Positions 43,191 through 52,530 are shown, counted from the stretch's first letter. The stretch is 64,000 nt of DNA from Pseudomonas vranovensis DSM 16006 (GCF_000425805.1 NZ_KE384455.1:93540-157539), one strand, 5' to 3'. Numbers and translations are program-made. The notes: generated by a model not told the origin, from the sequence alone.

Positions 43191-44513
43191 TCAGCATCGC
43201 ACTACATCTTCCTCGAACGCTGCGACTTCCCGCCCCCCGAAATACATCGCCGTCAATAACCCCACCACCCCCATCACCAGCGCAAACCCCGCACATACCC
43301 AAGGGCTCCACGGCATCAACGCGATCAGCATCAGCGGTGTGGTACTGGCCCACAGGGCGTAGGCAATGTTGTAGGTAAAGGAAATACCCGACACACGAAT
43401 CGGCGCCGGGAACAAACCGACCATCACCGACGGCACCACGCCCACTACACCGCACGCCAAACCCGCCAGGGCATAGGCCACGCCAGGCCATTCCCAACCG
43501 CTCACCAGGCTTGCGTACAAGGTGCCAATACCCAACGGCAGCATCACGCTGTAGAACATCAGCGCACGCCAGGCACCGATGCGGTCAACCAGCAACCCCG
43601 CCAGCACGCAGCCGATATTGAGAAAAACGATGCCCATGCTGCTCAAGGCAAATGTATGCCCGGCGTCCATGCCAAAGCGCTGCTGCATGATGGTCGGGGT
43701 AATCACCACCAGTACCACCACCGCCGAGGTCAGCACGCAGGTCAGCAGCACCGCTGGCGCCAGTGCCCGCCGATGCTCGCGCAGCACGGTGCGCAGCGGA
43801 AAGGCCACCGGTTGCTCACGACGTTCGCGCAAGGCCAGGAATACCGGTGTTTCGCTCAACCAACGACGCAGCCACACCCCGACCACACCGAACACACCGC
43901 CCAGCAGGAAGGGGTAGCGCCAGGCGTAGTCGAGAATCTCCTCGGCCGTGAACCACTGCGCCAGAGCTGTCGCTGTCAAGGCGCCGAGCAAGTAGCCAAA
44001 CGTCAGGCCGGCCTGGAGGAAACCCAGGGCATAACCGCGGCGACCCACCGGGGCATGTTCGGCGACGAACACCCAGGCACTGGGTACCTCGCCGCCCACC
44101 GCCGCGCCCTGCAGAATGCGCAGGGCCAGTAGGATCAATGGGGCGAAGTACCCGATGTCGGCGTAGGTCGGCATGATGCCGATGAGCAAACACGGCAAGG
44201 CCATCATCAGGATGCTCAGGCTGAAGACCTTCTTGCGCCCCAGGTGATCGGCAAAATGCGCCATCAGGATGCCGCCCAGGGGTCTGGCCAGGTAGCCGGT
44301 GACAAAAATGCCAAAGCTCTGCAGCAAGCGCAGCCACTCCGGCATCTCTGGTGGGAAGAACAGCTGGCTCAGGGTCAGGGCGAAGAACACGAAGATGATG
44401 AAATCGTAGATTTCCAGCGCGCCACCCAAAGCCGCCAGGCTCAAGGTCTTGTGGTCACTGCGGCCCAAGCGAGTCGCTGGCGCAGGCGTGGTGGCTGTCA
44501 TAGGGGCATCCAT
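43191..44513 (-). CDS. MFS transporter of the metabolite:H+ symporter type
   Basis: About 440 residues with 12 predicted helices. LEIYDFIIFVFFALTLSQLFFP opens helix 1. The MFS loop motif is GYLARPLGGILMAHFADHLGRKKVF, and LQGAAVGGEVPSAWVFVAEHAPVGRRGYALG is the helix 4-5 segment of the MHS (citrate/alpha-ketoglutarate/proline symporter-like) family. A dicarboxylate or similar organic acid is plausible but unproven. Starts at 44513 and 44501 are both possible, neither with a strong ribosome site. It is convergent with etf-QO. Confidence 0.88.
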   Translation of the reverse strand: MDAPMTATTPAPATRLGRSDHKTLSLAALGGALEIYDFIIFVFFALTLSQLFFPPEMPEWLRLLQSFGIFVTGYLARPLGGILMAHFADHLGRKKVFSLSILMMALPCLLIGIMPTYADIGYFAPLILLALRILQGAAVGGEVPSAWVFVAEHAPVGRRGYALGFLQAGLTFGYLLGALTATALAQWFTAEEILDYAWRYPFLLGGVFGVVGVWLRRWLSETPVFLALRERREQPVAFPLRTVLREHRRALAPAVLLTCVLTSAVVVLVVITPTIMQQRFGMDAGHTFALSSMGIVFLNIGCVLAGLLVDRIGAWRALMFYSVMLPLGIGTLYASLVSGWEWPGVAYALAGLACGVVGVVPSVMVGLFPAPIRVSGISFTYNIAYALWASTTPLMLIALMPWSPWVCAGFALVMGVVGLLTAMYFGGREVAAFEEDVVRC

Positions 44514-44569
44514 CAATCAGTGGGCAAATCAACGCGCACGCCGGCGCGCCTGGGCAAGCGCAAGAGGAT

Positions 44570-44597
44570 AACAAAACGCACCCCAAGGGTGCGCAAG
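44570..44597 (-). terminator. Terminator downstream of the receiver gene
   Basis: Read leftward, CGCACCC TTG GGGTGCG is followed by TTTTGTT, 13 nt after the stop of the receiver-domain gene. It separates that gene from the MFS gene. Confidence 0.8.
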
Positions 44598-44609
44598 TGA
44601 TAGCACGGC

Positions 44610-45095
44610 TCAGGACTGACGGGAGAACGCACTCGCGCCAAAGCTCATCCGTCGTGGTGTATAGGCTGGATGCGGGAGGCGCTCCGCAACACCCGGCAAT
44701 TGCCCCAGCACCCTGGGCGCATCAATGATGCCCATGAAGGTCTGCAGGGTCTCGTTGTCGGGCACTTTGGGCAGGCTGATGTTCACAGCCTGGCGCTGGG
44801 CGTTCGGTATAGCGGGCACCTTCAGGTGCTGGGACTGGTACAGCAAGGCATGCTGGATCTGCGAATTGACCCGGCAGAAACGCTCAAGATCTACACCGAC
44901 ATGGTTGGCCAGGTCGATATTGCCCAGCAACAGGTTGAATGGCTGCAACGCACTTTGCACCAGACGCTGCAGGTCTTCGAAGCACTCCACGGGGGCAATG
45001 CGGTAATAGCCCATGCCGTTGAGCATCTTCTCCAGTTGCATCAGCTGCATCGGGTGTTCGTCGGCGATCAGAATCCGCATGGATTTGTTTGGCAT
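44610..45095 (-). CDS. Stand-alone response-regulator receiver protein
   Basis: 161 residues. Residues 6-125 read as a divergent receiver domain. MRILIADEHPMQLMQLEKMLNGMGY gives the acidic pocket, LLLGNIDLANHVGVDL the likely phospho-Asp (near residue 61), and NISLPKVPDN the likely conserved Lys. The C-terminal 35 residues are basic/serine-rich with no DNA-binding or enzymatic domain. The start could be 45095 or, less likely, 45080. No kinase gene adjoins. The divergence from canonical motifs means phosphorylation is not certain. Confidence 0.75.
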   Translation of the reverse strand: MPNKSMRILIADEHPMQLMQLEKMLNGMGYYRIAPVECFEDLQRLVQSALQPFNLLLGNIDLANHVGVDLERFCRVNSQIQHALLYQSQHLKVPAIPNAQRQAVNISLPKVPDNETLQTFMGIIDAPRVLGQLPGVAERLPHPAYTPRRMSFGASAFSRQS

Positions 45096-45276
45096 CGTCT
45101 ATGACCAAGGCTTGAGAGCGTTAGTGACGTTCCTTGACCATACTGCGCCAATATTTCAACTACAGGCTGGAGGCGGGCAATCCGCCTGTGAAAGGGTCTT
45201 CACTGATAGTTGTAGGGAATCGGCCAGAAATCAAGCAAAGCCAGGACGGAATTTTCAGTACCCCTGGCTCTTGCCC

Positions 45277-45786
45277 CTAACCCTCCTTCTGACGCGTGCC
45301 GACACGGCAATGTTTCATGGCGTTGACGATGTGCTTTTCCACCAGGCTGCGAAAGATCCCCAGGCGCTCGGCAATCTCCGGATGGGACAGGCCTTCGAGC
45401 TTTCGCAACAGAAAGCTGTCGCGACACGGTGCGCTCAGCTCATCCAGCGCCCGTGGCATCAGTACCAGTCGCTGGCGCAGTTCCAGGTCCCGGGACGGCG
45501 ACGGCGACGGCGAAAAGAAACGCTCATCGGTGGCGAGCACCTCCAGCGGCTCGACCTGCCTCAACAAGCCACGGCAATGCCCGTCAATGACCAGGTTCAA
45601 GGCCGTACGGTAAAGGATGGCGCGGGGGTGTTCGATGTCGGACTTGCCTGTTCGCTCCAGCGCGGGCGTGTAGGCGCCATGGACAACATCTTCGGCTGCC
45701 CGGCGGTTACCCAGGCGGGCACAAAGGAAACTCACCAGTTCTCGATAGTAGTTTTCCAACACAACACCTGGCCGCGACGACGGCAT
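45277..45786 (-). CDS. ECF sigma factor, FecI (iron-starvation) type
   Basis: 169 residues from the ATG at 45786; the frame runs 60 nt further, but that part lies at or before the predicted transcription start. Region 2 is LVSFLCARLGNRRAAEDVVHGAYTP with RAILYRTALNLVIDGHCRG. Region 4 is LDELSAPCRDSFLLRKLEGLSHPEIAERLGIFRSLVEKHIVNAMKHC. These are hallmarks of FecI-like sigma factors that switch on siderophore uptake. No fecR-type anti-sigma gene or FecA-type receptor is next to it. A Fur-box candidate covers its -10. It is divergent from the exporter operon below. Confidence 0.9.
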   Translation of the reverse strand: MPSSRPGVVLENYYRELVSFLCARLGNRRAAEDVVHGAYTPALERTGKSDIEHPRAILYRTALNLVIDGHCRGLLRQVEPLEVLATDERFFSPSPSPSRDLELRQRLVLMPRALDELSAPCRDSFLLRKLEGLSHPEIAERLGIFRSLVEKHIVNAMKHCRVGTRQKEG

Positions 45787-45845
45787 CTTCCTGACTCTGC
45801 TAGCGAGTGATCGTATCGAGCAGATATGAATGATGGCAGTTTGCA

Positions 45846-45874
45846 ATAATACAAATTACAATCATTTGCATCTA
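45846..45874 (-). promoter_or_regulatory. Promoter and Fur-box candidate of the ECF sigma gene
   Basis: Read leftward, a TATTAT -10 (45851-45846) has a weak TAGATG -35 at 17 nt. The segment ACAAATTACAATCATTTGC (45851-45869) fills the spacer and matches the 19-bp Fur consensus (GATAATGATAATCATTATC) at about 11 of 19 positions on the transcribed strand. That suggests repression by Fur-iron. Confidence 0.55.
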
Positions 45875-45946
45875 TCGCGCTCCGAACGTTGCGCCACCTG
45901 ATCACCTGTTGACCGTACCCCGCACCCTTTTCAGCTGGAACCCTGC

Positions 45947-47125
45947 ATGAGACGTCCTTTGAACAAACGCCGCCTGCTACTTTGCGGCCTTGGTCTGCTT
46001 AGCCTGAGCGCCCTGCTCGCCTGGAAGACCCTGCCTGCCGGCGGCGACCCGTTGAGTACGGTCAGCGTCACCCGCAATGATATCGAAAGCAGTGTCACGG
46101 CACTGGGCACCTTGCAGCCCAGACGCTACGTGGATGTCGGCGCGCAGGCTTCCGGGCAGATCCGCACGCTGCATGTAGAGGTGGGTGACCCGGTCAAAGC
46201 CGGCCAACTGTTGGTCGAAATCGATCCCTCGACTCAGCAGGCCCGGCTCGATGCCGGACGCTACTCCATCGACAACCTCAAGGCCCAGCTCACCGAACAG
46301 CAGGCCCAGTACCAACTGGCCGAGCAACAGTACAAGCGCCAACGCAACCTGGCCACTGGCGGTGCTACCCGCGAAGAAGACGTGCAAAGTGCCCAGGCCC
46401 AGCTCAAGGTTACCCAGGCGCGCATCGACATGTACCGCGCCCAGATCCGCCAGGCGCAGGCAAACCTGCGCAGCGATGAAGCAGAACTGGGGTACACCCG
46501 TATCTACGCACCGATGTCGGGCACTGTGGTGGCCGTCGATGCCCGCGAGGGCCAGACCCTAAACGCCCAGCAACAGACCCCCTTGATCCTGCGTATCGCC
46601 AAGCTGTCACCGATGACCGTCTGGGCCCAGGTATCGGAAGCCGACATCGGTCATGTCAAACCTGGCATGGCGGCCTATTTCACTACCCTGGCCGGCGGCA
46701 AGCGTCGCTGGAACAGCACAGTACGCCAGATCCTCCCGGTACCGCCAAAACCGCTGGACCCCTCCGGCCAGGGTGGCGGCAACCCGGCCAGTACCAGTGG
46801 CAGCGGCGCCAGCGGCAAAGTGGTGCTGTACACCGTGCTGCTGGATGTCGACAACCCCGACAACGCCCTGATGGCCGAGATGACTACCCAAGTATTCTTC
46901 GTCGCCGGACGCGCCAGCAAGGTGCTGACCGTGCCAGTGGCCGCGCTGGATGACGATGCCAACGCCGAGGGCATGCGTATCGCCCAGGTGCTGGACGCCA
47001 ATGGCAAGGTCGAGCAGCGCCGGGTACGCACCGGGCTCAGTGATCGCTTGCGGGTACAGGTACTCGATGGCCTGGCCGAAGGTGAGCGGCTTTTGATCGG
47101 CGCACCCGTTGCCAGCGGAGGTTGA
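45947..47125 (+). CDS. pvdR: MacA/PvdR-type periplasmic adaptor of a tripartite exporter
   Basis: 392 residues. One N-terminal membrane anchor (LLLCGLGLLSLSALLAW) is followed by an HlyD/RND adaptor. The lipoyl half VDVGAQASGQIRTLHVEVGDPVKAGQLLVEIDPSTQQ leads into a long coiled-coil hairpin (about residues 95-170). The second lipoyl half is YAPMSGTVVAVDAREGQTLNAQQQTPLILRIA. It bridges the ABC protein and the outer-membrane channel. The symbol is given because the three-gene order and sequence match PvdRT-OpmQ, which recycles or secretes pyoverdine. The next gene starts 2 nt after its stop. Confidence 0.9.
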   Translation: MRRPLNKRRLLLCGLGLLSLSALLAWKTLPAGGDPLSTVSVTRNDIESSVTALGTLQPRRYVDVGAQASGQIRTLHVEVGDPVKAGQLLVEIDPSTQQARLDAGRYSIDNLKAQLTEQQAQYQLAEQQYKRQRNLATGGATREEDVQSAQAQLKVTQARIDMYRAQIRQAQANLRSDEAELGYTRIYAPMSGTVVAVDAREGQTLNAQQQTPLILRIAKLSPMTVWAQVSEADIGHVKPGMAAYFTTLAGGKRRWNSTVRQILPVPPKPLDPSGQGGGNPASTSGSGASGKVVLYTVLLDVDNPDNALMAEMTTQVFFVAGRASKVLTVPVAALDDDANAEGMRIAQVLDANGKVEQRRVRTGLSDRLRVQVLDGLAEGERLLIGAPVASGG

Positions 47126-47126
47126 G

Positions 47127-49094
47127 GTGAGCACACCGCTGATCGAACTGCGCGACATTCGCAAATCCTATGGCGGGGTCGACACGCCCAAGGTCGAGGT
47201 GGTGCGCGGCATCAGCCTGGCCATCCACCCCGGCGAGTTCGTGGCCATCGTCGGCGCCTCCGGTTCCGGCAAATCGACCCTGATGAACATCCTCGGCTGC
47301 CTGGACCGCCCGACGTCGGGTGAGTACCTGTTCGCTGGCAAGAACGTGGCCGACCTGGACAGCGACGAGCTGGCCTGGCTACGCCGTGAAGCCTTCGGTT
47401 TCGTGTTCCAGGGCTACCACCTGATTGCCTCGGGCTCGGCCCAGGAGAACGTCGAGATGCCGGCGATTTATGCCGGCACACCGGCCGCCGAACGCCATGC
47501 CCGTGCTGCCGCCCTGCTTGATCGACTGGGGCTCGCCAGCCGTACCGGCAATCGCCCCCATCAACTCTCCGGCGGCCAGCAACAACGCGTGTCAATCGCC
47601 CGGGCACTGATGAACGGTGGCCATATCATTCTCGCCGACGAACCCACAGGTGCTCTCGACAGCCAGAGTGGCACCGAGGTCATGGCCTTGCTCGACGAGC
47701 TGGCCAGCCAAGGCCACGTGGTCATCCTGATCACCCATGACCGCGAAGTGGCAGCGCGGGCCAAGCGCGTCATCGAGATCCGCGACGGCCTGATTGTCGA
47801 TGACTCGACCCGCGAACACGCCATCGAGCAAGGTCATGCCCCCGGCCTGCAGGCTGAAGACCTGCGCCAGCGCCTGGACCAGGGCGCTACCCAGAGCGAC
47901 GCCTGGAAAGGCGAACTGCTCGAGGCCCTGCAGGCGGCCTGGCGGATCATGTGGATCAACCGCTTTCGCACCGCCCTGACCTTGCTTGGCATCGTCATCG
48001 GCGTGGCCTCGGTAGTGGTGATGCTCGCCGTTGGCGAAGGCAGCAAGCGCCAGGTCATGGCGCAGATGGCGGCGTTCGGCTCGAACATCCTCTATCTGAG
48101 TGGCAGTGCGCCAACCCTGCGCGAGCCGGCGGGCGTCGTGACCCTGGATGATGTTGCCGCCGTGGGCAGCCTGCCCCAGGTGAAGATGATCATGCCAGTG
48201 ATCGGCAACACGCTGATGGTGCGCTACGGCAACAACAACCAGTCGTTCTATGTGGGCGGCAACAACATCTTCTTCTCCGAGATTTTCAACTGGCCCGTGG
48301 TCAAGGGCAGCTTCTTCACCGAAGCCGACGAACAGTCCGCGGCCGCCGTGGCGGTGATCGGCCAGAAGGTCCGGGAAAAGTTGATGGGCGATCAGGTCGA
48401 CCCCATCGGCCAGTACATCCTGGTGGAGAATGTGCCCTTCCAGGTGGTCGGTGTACTCGAGGGCAAGGGCGCCAGCTCTGGCGACCAGGACAGCGACGAG
48501 CGCATCGTGGTGCCCTACTCGGCCGCCGCCATCCGCCTGTTCGGCAGTCGCGACCCAGAGTACGTGACCATCGCCGCCGCCGACTCGCGACGGGTGGCCG
48601 AAACGGAAGCGGCCATCGACACGCTGATGCGCAAACTGCACAACGACAAGCACGACTTTGAACTGAGCAACGACGCGGCGCTGATCCAGGCCGAAGCACG
48701 TACCCAGAACACGCTGTCGCTGATGCTCGGCTCGATCGCCGCCATCTCGTTGCTGGTTGGCGGCATCGGTGTGATGAACATCATGCTGATGACCGTGCGC
48801 GAGCGCACCCGCGAAATCGGCATCCGCATGGCCACCGGCGCGCGGCAGCGCGACATCCTGCGTCAGTTCCTCAGTGAAGCGGTGTTGCTGTCGATGGTCG
48901 GCGGCCTCACCGGCATCGCCCTGGCCGTTCTGATCGGCGGCGTGCTGCTGCTGGCCAACATCGCCGTGGCCTTCTCCCTGACTGCAGTCCTCGGCGCCTT
49001 TGCCTGCGCGGTGGTTACCGGGGTGGTGTTCGGCTTCATGCCGGCGCGCAAAGCCGCCCGACTCGACCCGGTCAAAGCCCTTACCAGCGAATAA
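47127..49094 (+). CDS. pvdT: MacB/PvdT-type ABC exporter with fused ATPase and permease
   Basis: 655 residues. The ABC domain has Walker A GASGSGKST (43-51), the LSGGQQQR signature and Walker B ILADEPTGALD. The half-transporter part has one helix near 280 (ALTLLGIVIGVASVVVML), a large periplasmic MacB domain (about 300-520), and three C-terminal FtsX-like helices (ISLLVGGIGVMNIMLMTVRERTREIGIRMATGAR and on). The GTG start at 47127 follows GCGGAGG; a TTG 18 nt earlier is in frame. It couples ATP use to mechanotransmission through PvdR and OpmQ. Confidence 0.93.
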   Translation: MSTPLIELRDIRKSYGGVDTPKVEVVRGISLAIHPGEFVAIVGASGSGKSTLMNILGCLDRPTSGEYLFAGKNVADLDSDELAWLRREAFGFVFQGYHLIASGSAQENVEMPAIYAGTPAAERHARAAALLDRLGLASRTGNRPHQLSGGQQQRVSIARALMNGGHIILADEPTGALDSQSGTEVMALLDELASQGHVVILITHDREVAARAKRVIEIRDGLIVDDSTREHAIEQGHAPGLQAEDLRQRLDQGATQSDAWKGELLEALQAAWRIMWINRFRTALTLLGIVIGVASVVVMLAVGEGSKRQVMAQMAAFGSNILYLSGSAPTLREPAGVVTLDDVAAVGSLPQVKMIMPVIGNTLMVRYGNNNQSFYVGGNNIFFSEIFNWPVVKGSFFTEADEQSAAAVAVIGQKVREKLMGDQVDPIGQYILVENVPFQVVGVLEGKGASSGDQDSDERIVVPYSAAAIRLFGSRDPEYVTIAAADSRRVAETEAAIDTLMRKLHNDKHDFELSNDAALIQAEARTQNTLSLMLGSIAAISLLVGGIGVMNIMLMTVRERTREIGIRMATGARQRDILRQFLSEAVLLSMVGGLTGIALAVLIGGVLLLANIAVAFSLTAVLGAFACAVVTGVVFGFMPARKAARLDPVKALTSE

Positions 49095-49097
49095 TCC

Positions 49098-50501
49098 ATG
49101 AACCTGCCCAGCCGTCTCAGCCTGTTGTCCATCAGCCTGTTCATCGCCGCCTGCAGCGCCACGTCCACGCCACCACAAAGTGGACTGCAAGCGCCGACAA
49201 GCTGGCAAAGTCTGGACGCCAGCACCGACCAGCCGCTGCCTGGCGACCATTGGTGGCAAGCGTTTGCCAGCGCACCGCTCAATCAACTGATCGAGCAGGC
49301 ACGCCTCGGCAGCTTCGACCTGGCCGCCGCCGCAGCGCGCGTTCGCCAGGCCCAGGCCTCGGCGGTGATCGCCGGGGCGCCGTTGCTGCCGGAGGTCACG
49401 TTCGGCCTGGACGCCAGCCGCCAGCGCCTGCTGCGCGGCGATGGCTTCGACCAACTCGATGCCAGCGACTATGAGCGAACCAGTACGTCGTTCAACACCC
49501 GCTTGAGCGCCAGTTACGAGATCGACTTCTGGGGCGGCAAGCGCGCGGCCCGCGACAGTGCCCTGCATGACCTGGACGCCAGCCGCTTCGATCGCCAGAC
49601 CGTCGAGCTGACCCTGCTCAGCGGCGTCGCCAACAGCTACCTGCAAAGCCTGGCCCTGGCCGAACAGGTACGCATAGCCCGGCTCAACCTGGCCAATGCC
49701 GAGGACGTGCTGCGCCTGGTGCAGACTCGTTACGACTCGGGATCGGCGACCGCCCTGGAGCTTGCCCAGCAACGCAGCCTGGTGGCCGGACAAGCACGCC
49801 AGGTGCCATTGTTCGAACAGCAACTGCAAGAAGCGCGTGTCACGCTGGCGACCTTGCTGGGTGAGCCGGTGCAACAACTGGCGCCGATCCAGGAGGTCAT
49901 CGATGGGCTGCGCTGGCCTGGCATCGGCAGTGGCGTGCCCAGCCACCTGCTCAGCCGCAGGCCTGATATCGCCGCCGCCGAGGCACGCCTGGCGGCGGCC
50001 CAGGCGGATGTCACCGTGGCCCGCGCGGCGATGTTGCCAAGCTTTACCCTGGGTGCGGATCTGGGCTCGGGGGCCGATACATTCGCCCGCCTCCTGCGCA
50101 GCCCCTACTACACCCTGAGTGCGGGGCTCGCGGCACCGATCTTCAACAATGGTCGGTTGAACGCCGAGCGCGACAAGGCCCGGGCTGTGGAACAGGAGCT
50201 ACTGGAGCGTTATCGCGCCAGCATCATGGACGGCTTTGCCGATGTCGAAAAAGCGCTGAACGGCATCAGCGGCGTGGACAACCAGCGCCAGTGGCAAGAC
50301 CAGGAAGTCGAACAGGCGCACATTGCCTTCGCCCTGTCTGAACGCCGCTACCGAGCCGGCGCCGAAACCTTGCTGACGGTGCTTGAAACCCAGCGCACCC
50401 TGTACCAGGCCCAGGACCTGCAAGTACAGCTGCGCCTGGCTCGGCTGCAAGGCAGCGTGGCACTGTACAAGGCACTGGGTGGCGGTTGGCAGGCCCGCTA
50501 G
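49098..50501 (+). CDS. opmQ: TolC-like outer-membrane channel lipoprotein (OpmQ type)
   Basis: 467 residues. The lipobox LFIAAC (Cys19) is followed by two outer-membrane efflux repeats, TYEIDFWGGKRAARDSALHDLDASRFDRQTVELTLLSGVANSYLQSLAL and LSRRPDIAAAEARLAAAQADVTVARAAMLPSFTLG, typical of the OprM/NodT group. It completes the exporter 3 nt after pvdT. Three-gene organisation beside an iron-type sigma factor supports siderophore export, but MacAB-type macrolide efflux is an alternative. Confidence 0.92.
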   Translation: MNLPSRLSLLSISLFIAACSATSTPPQSGLQAPTSWQSLDASTDQPLPGDHWWQAFASAPLNQLIEQARLGSFDLAAAAARVRQAQASAVIAGAPLLPEVTFGLDASRQRLLRGDGFDQLDASDYERTSTSFNTRLSASYEIDFWGGKRAARDSALHDLDASRFDRQTVELTLLSGVANSYLQSLALAEQVRIARLNLANAEDVLRLVQTRYDSGSATALELAQQRSLVAGQARQVPLFEQQLQEARVTLATLLGEPVQQLAPIQEVIDGLRWPGIGSGVPSHLLSRRPDIAAAEARLAAAQADVTVARAAMLPSFTLGADLGSGADTFARLLRSPYYTLSAGLAAPIFNNGRLNAERDKARAVEQELLERYRASIMDGFADVEKALNGISGVDNQRQWQDQEVEQAHIAFALSERRYRAGAETLLTVLETQRTLYQAQDLQVQLRLARLQGSVALYKALGGGWQAR

Positions 50502-50527
50502 GCCCCACCTGAGTGTGCCGAAGCGGA

Positions 50528-51850
50528 TCAACCCGTGCGCAGCGGCACCTGCAGCAGCACGCGCAACCCGTCGCTGCGACTGTCGAAGCGCAGGGTACCG
50601 GCACAGCGCTGGACAATGGCCTGGACAATCGCCAGGCCCAGGCCGCAACCGCCGCTCTGGCCATGACGCCAGAAGCGCTCGGTCAAGTGCTCCAGGTCCT
50701 GCTCGGCAATACCGGGGCCGTGATCGCGCACGGTGAAGGCCACTCGGCCCTTGTCCATGTGTACGGCCAGTTCCACAGGCTCGGTGCCCCGGGTATGGCG
50801 CAGGGCGTTGTCCAACAGGTTGCGCAAGGCCGTCACTGCCAGCGGCGCCGGCATGCCCAGATAAACCTGGGCGGCGCCTGGGTCCAGCTGCAGCGCGATG
50901 CGCTGCGAATCACCCAACCCGGTGTCCTGAATGGCCTGGCGCGCCACCTGCTCTGCGCTGCACTGCACGCCGTCCTCGAACGACAGGCTGCCCTCCACCC
51001 GCGCCAGCAACAGCAATTGCTCCAAAGTCCGGTGCAACCGGTCGGCGCCCTGTTCGGCGTGTTCAAGCGCCTGCTCGCGGATGTCGCCATCGGTCATCCG
51101 TGCCACCTGCAGGTGGGTCTTGATCGCGGTCAGGGGTGTGCGCAGCTCATGGGCGGCATCGTCGGTCAGCCGGCGCTCACGCTCGATGGTCTGGGCGATG
51201 CGCTGGAACAACTGGTTCTGGGTATCGAGCAGCGGCTGCAATTCGCCGGGCAGGCCACGCACCTGCAAGGGCTCCAGGGCATCGGGGCTGCGCCTGCGCA
51301 GGGCATCGCGCATGCGGTTGAGCGGCGCCAGGCCCTTGCCGACACCGATCCACAGCAGCCCCAGGCTCCCGAGCAGGGCGACCAGTACCGGCGCCGAGGC
51401 GGCCAGCAGAATCGAGCGGTTCAGCGCCTCGCGCTCCTGATGACGGTCTGCCGTGGTAATGCGTACATCACCACGGTAATAGGTGAAGGTGCGCCAGCGC
51501 GCATCATCGATGGTCTGGTCGCGAAAACCGCTGCGATCATCGTTCAACACCTGGTCGTTGCTGTGGTTGCGGGCGATGATTTCACCGCGCAACGAACTGA
51601 CCTGGCACGCCATGCCATCGGGCACGCTGAGCTGGTCGGCACTGATTTTGGTGCTCTCGCCCTTGCTCACCAGCGGCTGCGGCATCTGGTCGATCAGGCC
51701 TGCAACCATACGCGCCGAGGCCACCAGGCGCTGGTCCAGGGAGAACATCATCTGATGGCGCAGATCGCGGAGCATCCAGGCCGCCGCCAGTGCCCAGATC
51801 ACCACGAAGGCAGCCCCCAGGATCAGGGTCAGGCGTACACGCAGGCTCAT
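50528..51850 (-). CDS. Sensor histidine kinase (two-component, with dsbD operon)
   Basis: 440 residues. Membrane helices span about 7-27 and 147-169, with a 120-residue periplasmic sensor between. The sensor has a single cysteine (ACQVSSLRG, Cys82). A HAMP-like linker leads to HisKA LTDDAAHELRTPLTAIKTHLQ (His234), N box LRNLLDNALRH, DHGPGIAEQD and GCGLGLAIV. The layout is QseC/PmrB-like. Its ATG overlaps the stop of the response-regulator gene by 4 nt. The locus resembles the P. aeruginosa PA2480-PA2479 pair beside dsbD2 (from memory). Confidence 0.93.
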   Translation of the reverse strand: MSLRVRLTLILGAAFVVIWALAAAWMLRDLRHQMMFSLDQRLVASARMVAGLIDQMPQPLVSKGESTKISADQLSVPDGMACQVSSLRGEIIARNHSNDQVLNDDRSGFRDQTIDDARWRTFTYYRGDVRITTADRHQEREALNRSILLAASAPVLVALLGSLGLLWIGVGKGLAPLNRMRDALRRRSPDALEPLQVRGLPGELQPLLDTQNQLFQRIAQTIERERRLTDDAAHELRTPLTAIKTHLQVARMTDGDIREQALEHAEQGADRLHRTLEQLLLLARVEGSLSFEDGVQCSAEQVARQAIQDTGLGDSQRIALQLDPGAAQVYLGMPAPLAVTALRNLLDNALRHTRGTEPVELAVHMDKGRVAFTVRDHGPGIAEQDLEHLTERFWRHGQSGGCGLGLAIVQAIVQRCAGTLRFDSRSDGLRVLLQVPLRTG

Positions 51851-52530
51851 GATTGCGAGGTCTCGGGCAGTTGCGCAGGGCCCAGGCGATAACCCAGGCC
51901 GCGTACGGTTTCGACAATGCCGTTGCCCAGCTTGCGGCGCAGGTGATGGATATGCACGTTCAAGGCGTTGCTCTCGACCTCGTCGCCAAAACCATAGACG
52001 CTGTCCTTGAGTTGCTCGCTGGACAGCACCCGGCCACGGTTGTGCAGCAGCGCCTGCAACAGCGCCTGCTCACGCCGCGACAAATCCACCGGGACACCGC
52101 CCAGGCAGGTTTCCCGGCTGCTGGGGTCGTAGCTCAGCGGGCCATGTTCGATGATGTTGACAGCCCTGCCTGCCGACCGGCGCAACAAGGTGTGCAAACG
52201 CGCCGCCAGTTCCCGCAGGTCGAAGGGCTTCAACAGGTAATCGTCGGCACCGGCCTGCAGGCCGTCGACCCGGTCGGTGATAGCGTCGCGGGCGGTGAGC
52301 ACCAGCACCGGCAGGCTGTGGCCCTGCTGGCGCAGGCGCTGGAGCAGCTTGAGCCCGTCTTCGTCGGGCAGGCCCAGGTCCAGGACCATTACATCAAAGC
52401 TTGCCGCCTCTAGCAGCGCCTGCGCAGCGCTGGCCGTAGCCACCCGATCCACGGTCATGCCCTGGGCGGCAAGCCCTGCGGCGATGCCACTGGCAATCAG
52501 GTCGTCGTCCTCGCAGAGCAGTACGTGCAT
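51847..52530 (-). CDS. OmpR-family response regulator
   Basis: 227 residues. The receiver domain (1-120) has acidic pocket CEDDD, phospho-acceptor Asp51 in VMVLDLGLPDEDG and Lys in LLKPFDLREL. A winged-helix DNA-binding domain (130-220) has LSRREQALLQALLHNRGRVLSSEQLKDSVYG and NALNVHIHHLRRKLGNGIVETVRGLGYRL. It is first in the leftward operon with its kinase and is divergent from dsbD. Two 11-bp-phased repeats in the gap are a likely binding site. Confidence 0.95.
   Translation of the reverse strand: MHVLLCEDDDLIASGIAAGLAAQGMTVDRVATASAAQALLEAASFDVMVLDLGLPDEDGLKLLQRLRQQGHSLPVLVLTARDAITDRVDGLQAGADDYLLKPFDLRELAARLHTLLRRSAGRAVNIIEHGPLSYDPSSRETCLGGVPVDLSRREQALLQALLHNRGRVLSSEQLKDSVYGFGDEVESNALNVHIHHLRRKLGNGIVETVRGLGYRLGPAQLPETSQS

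Noticed and set aside
47592..49946. 784-codon open frame antisense to pvdT and opmQ
   Set aside because: The sense genes carry ABC and efflux signatures; the antisense frame shows only low-complexity Gln/Ala/Gly sequence.
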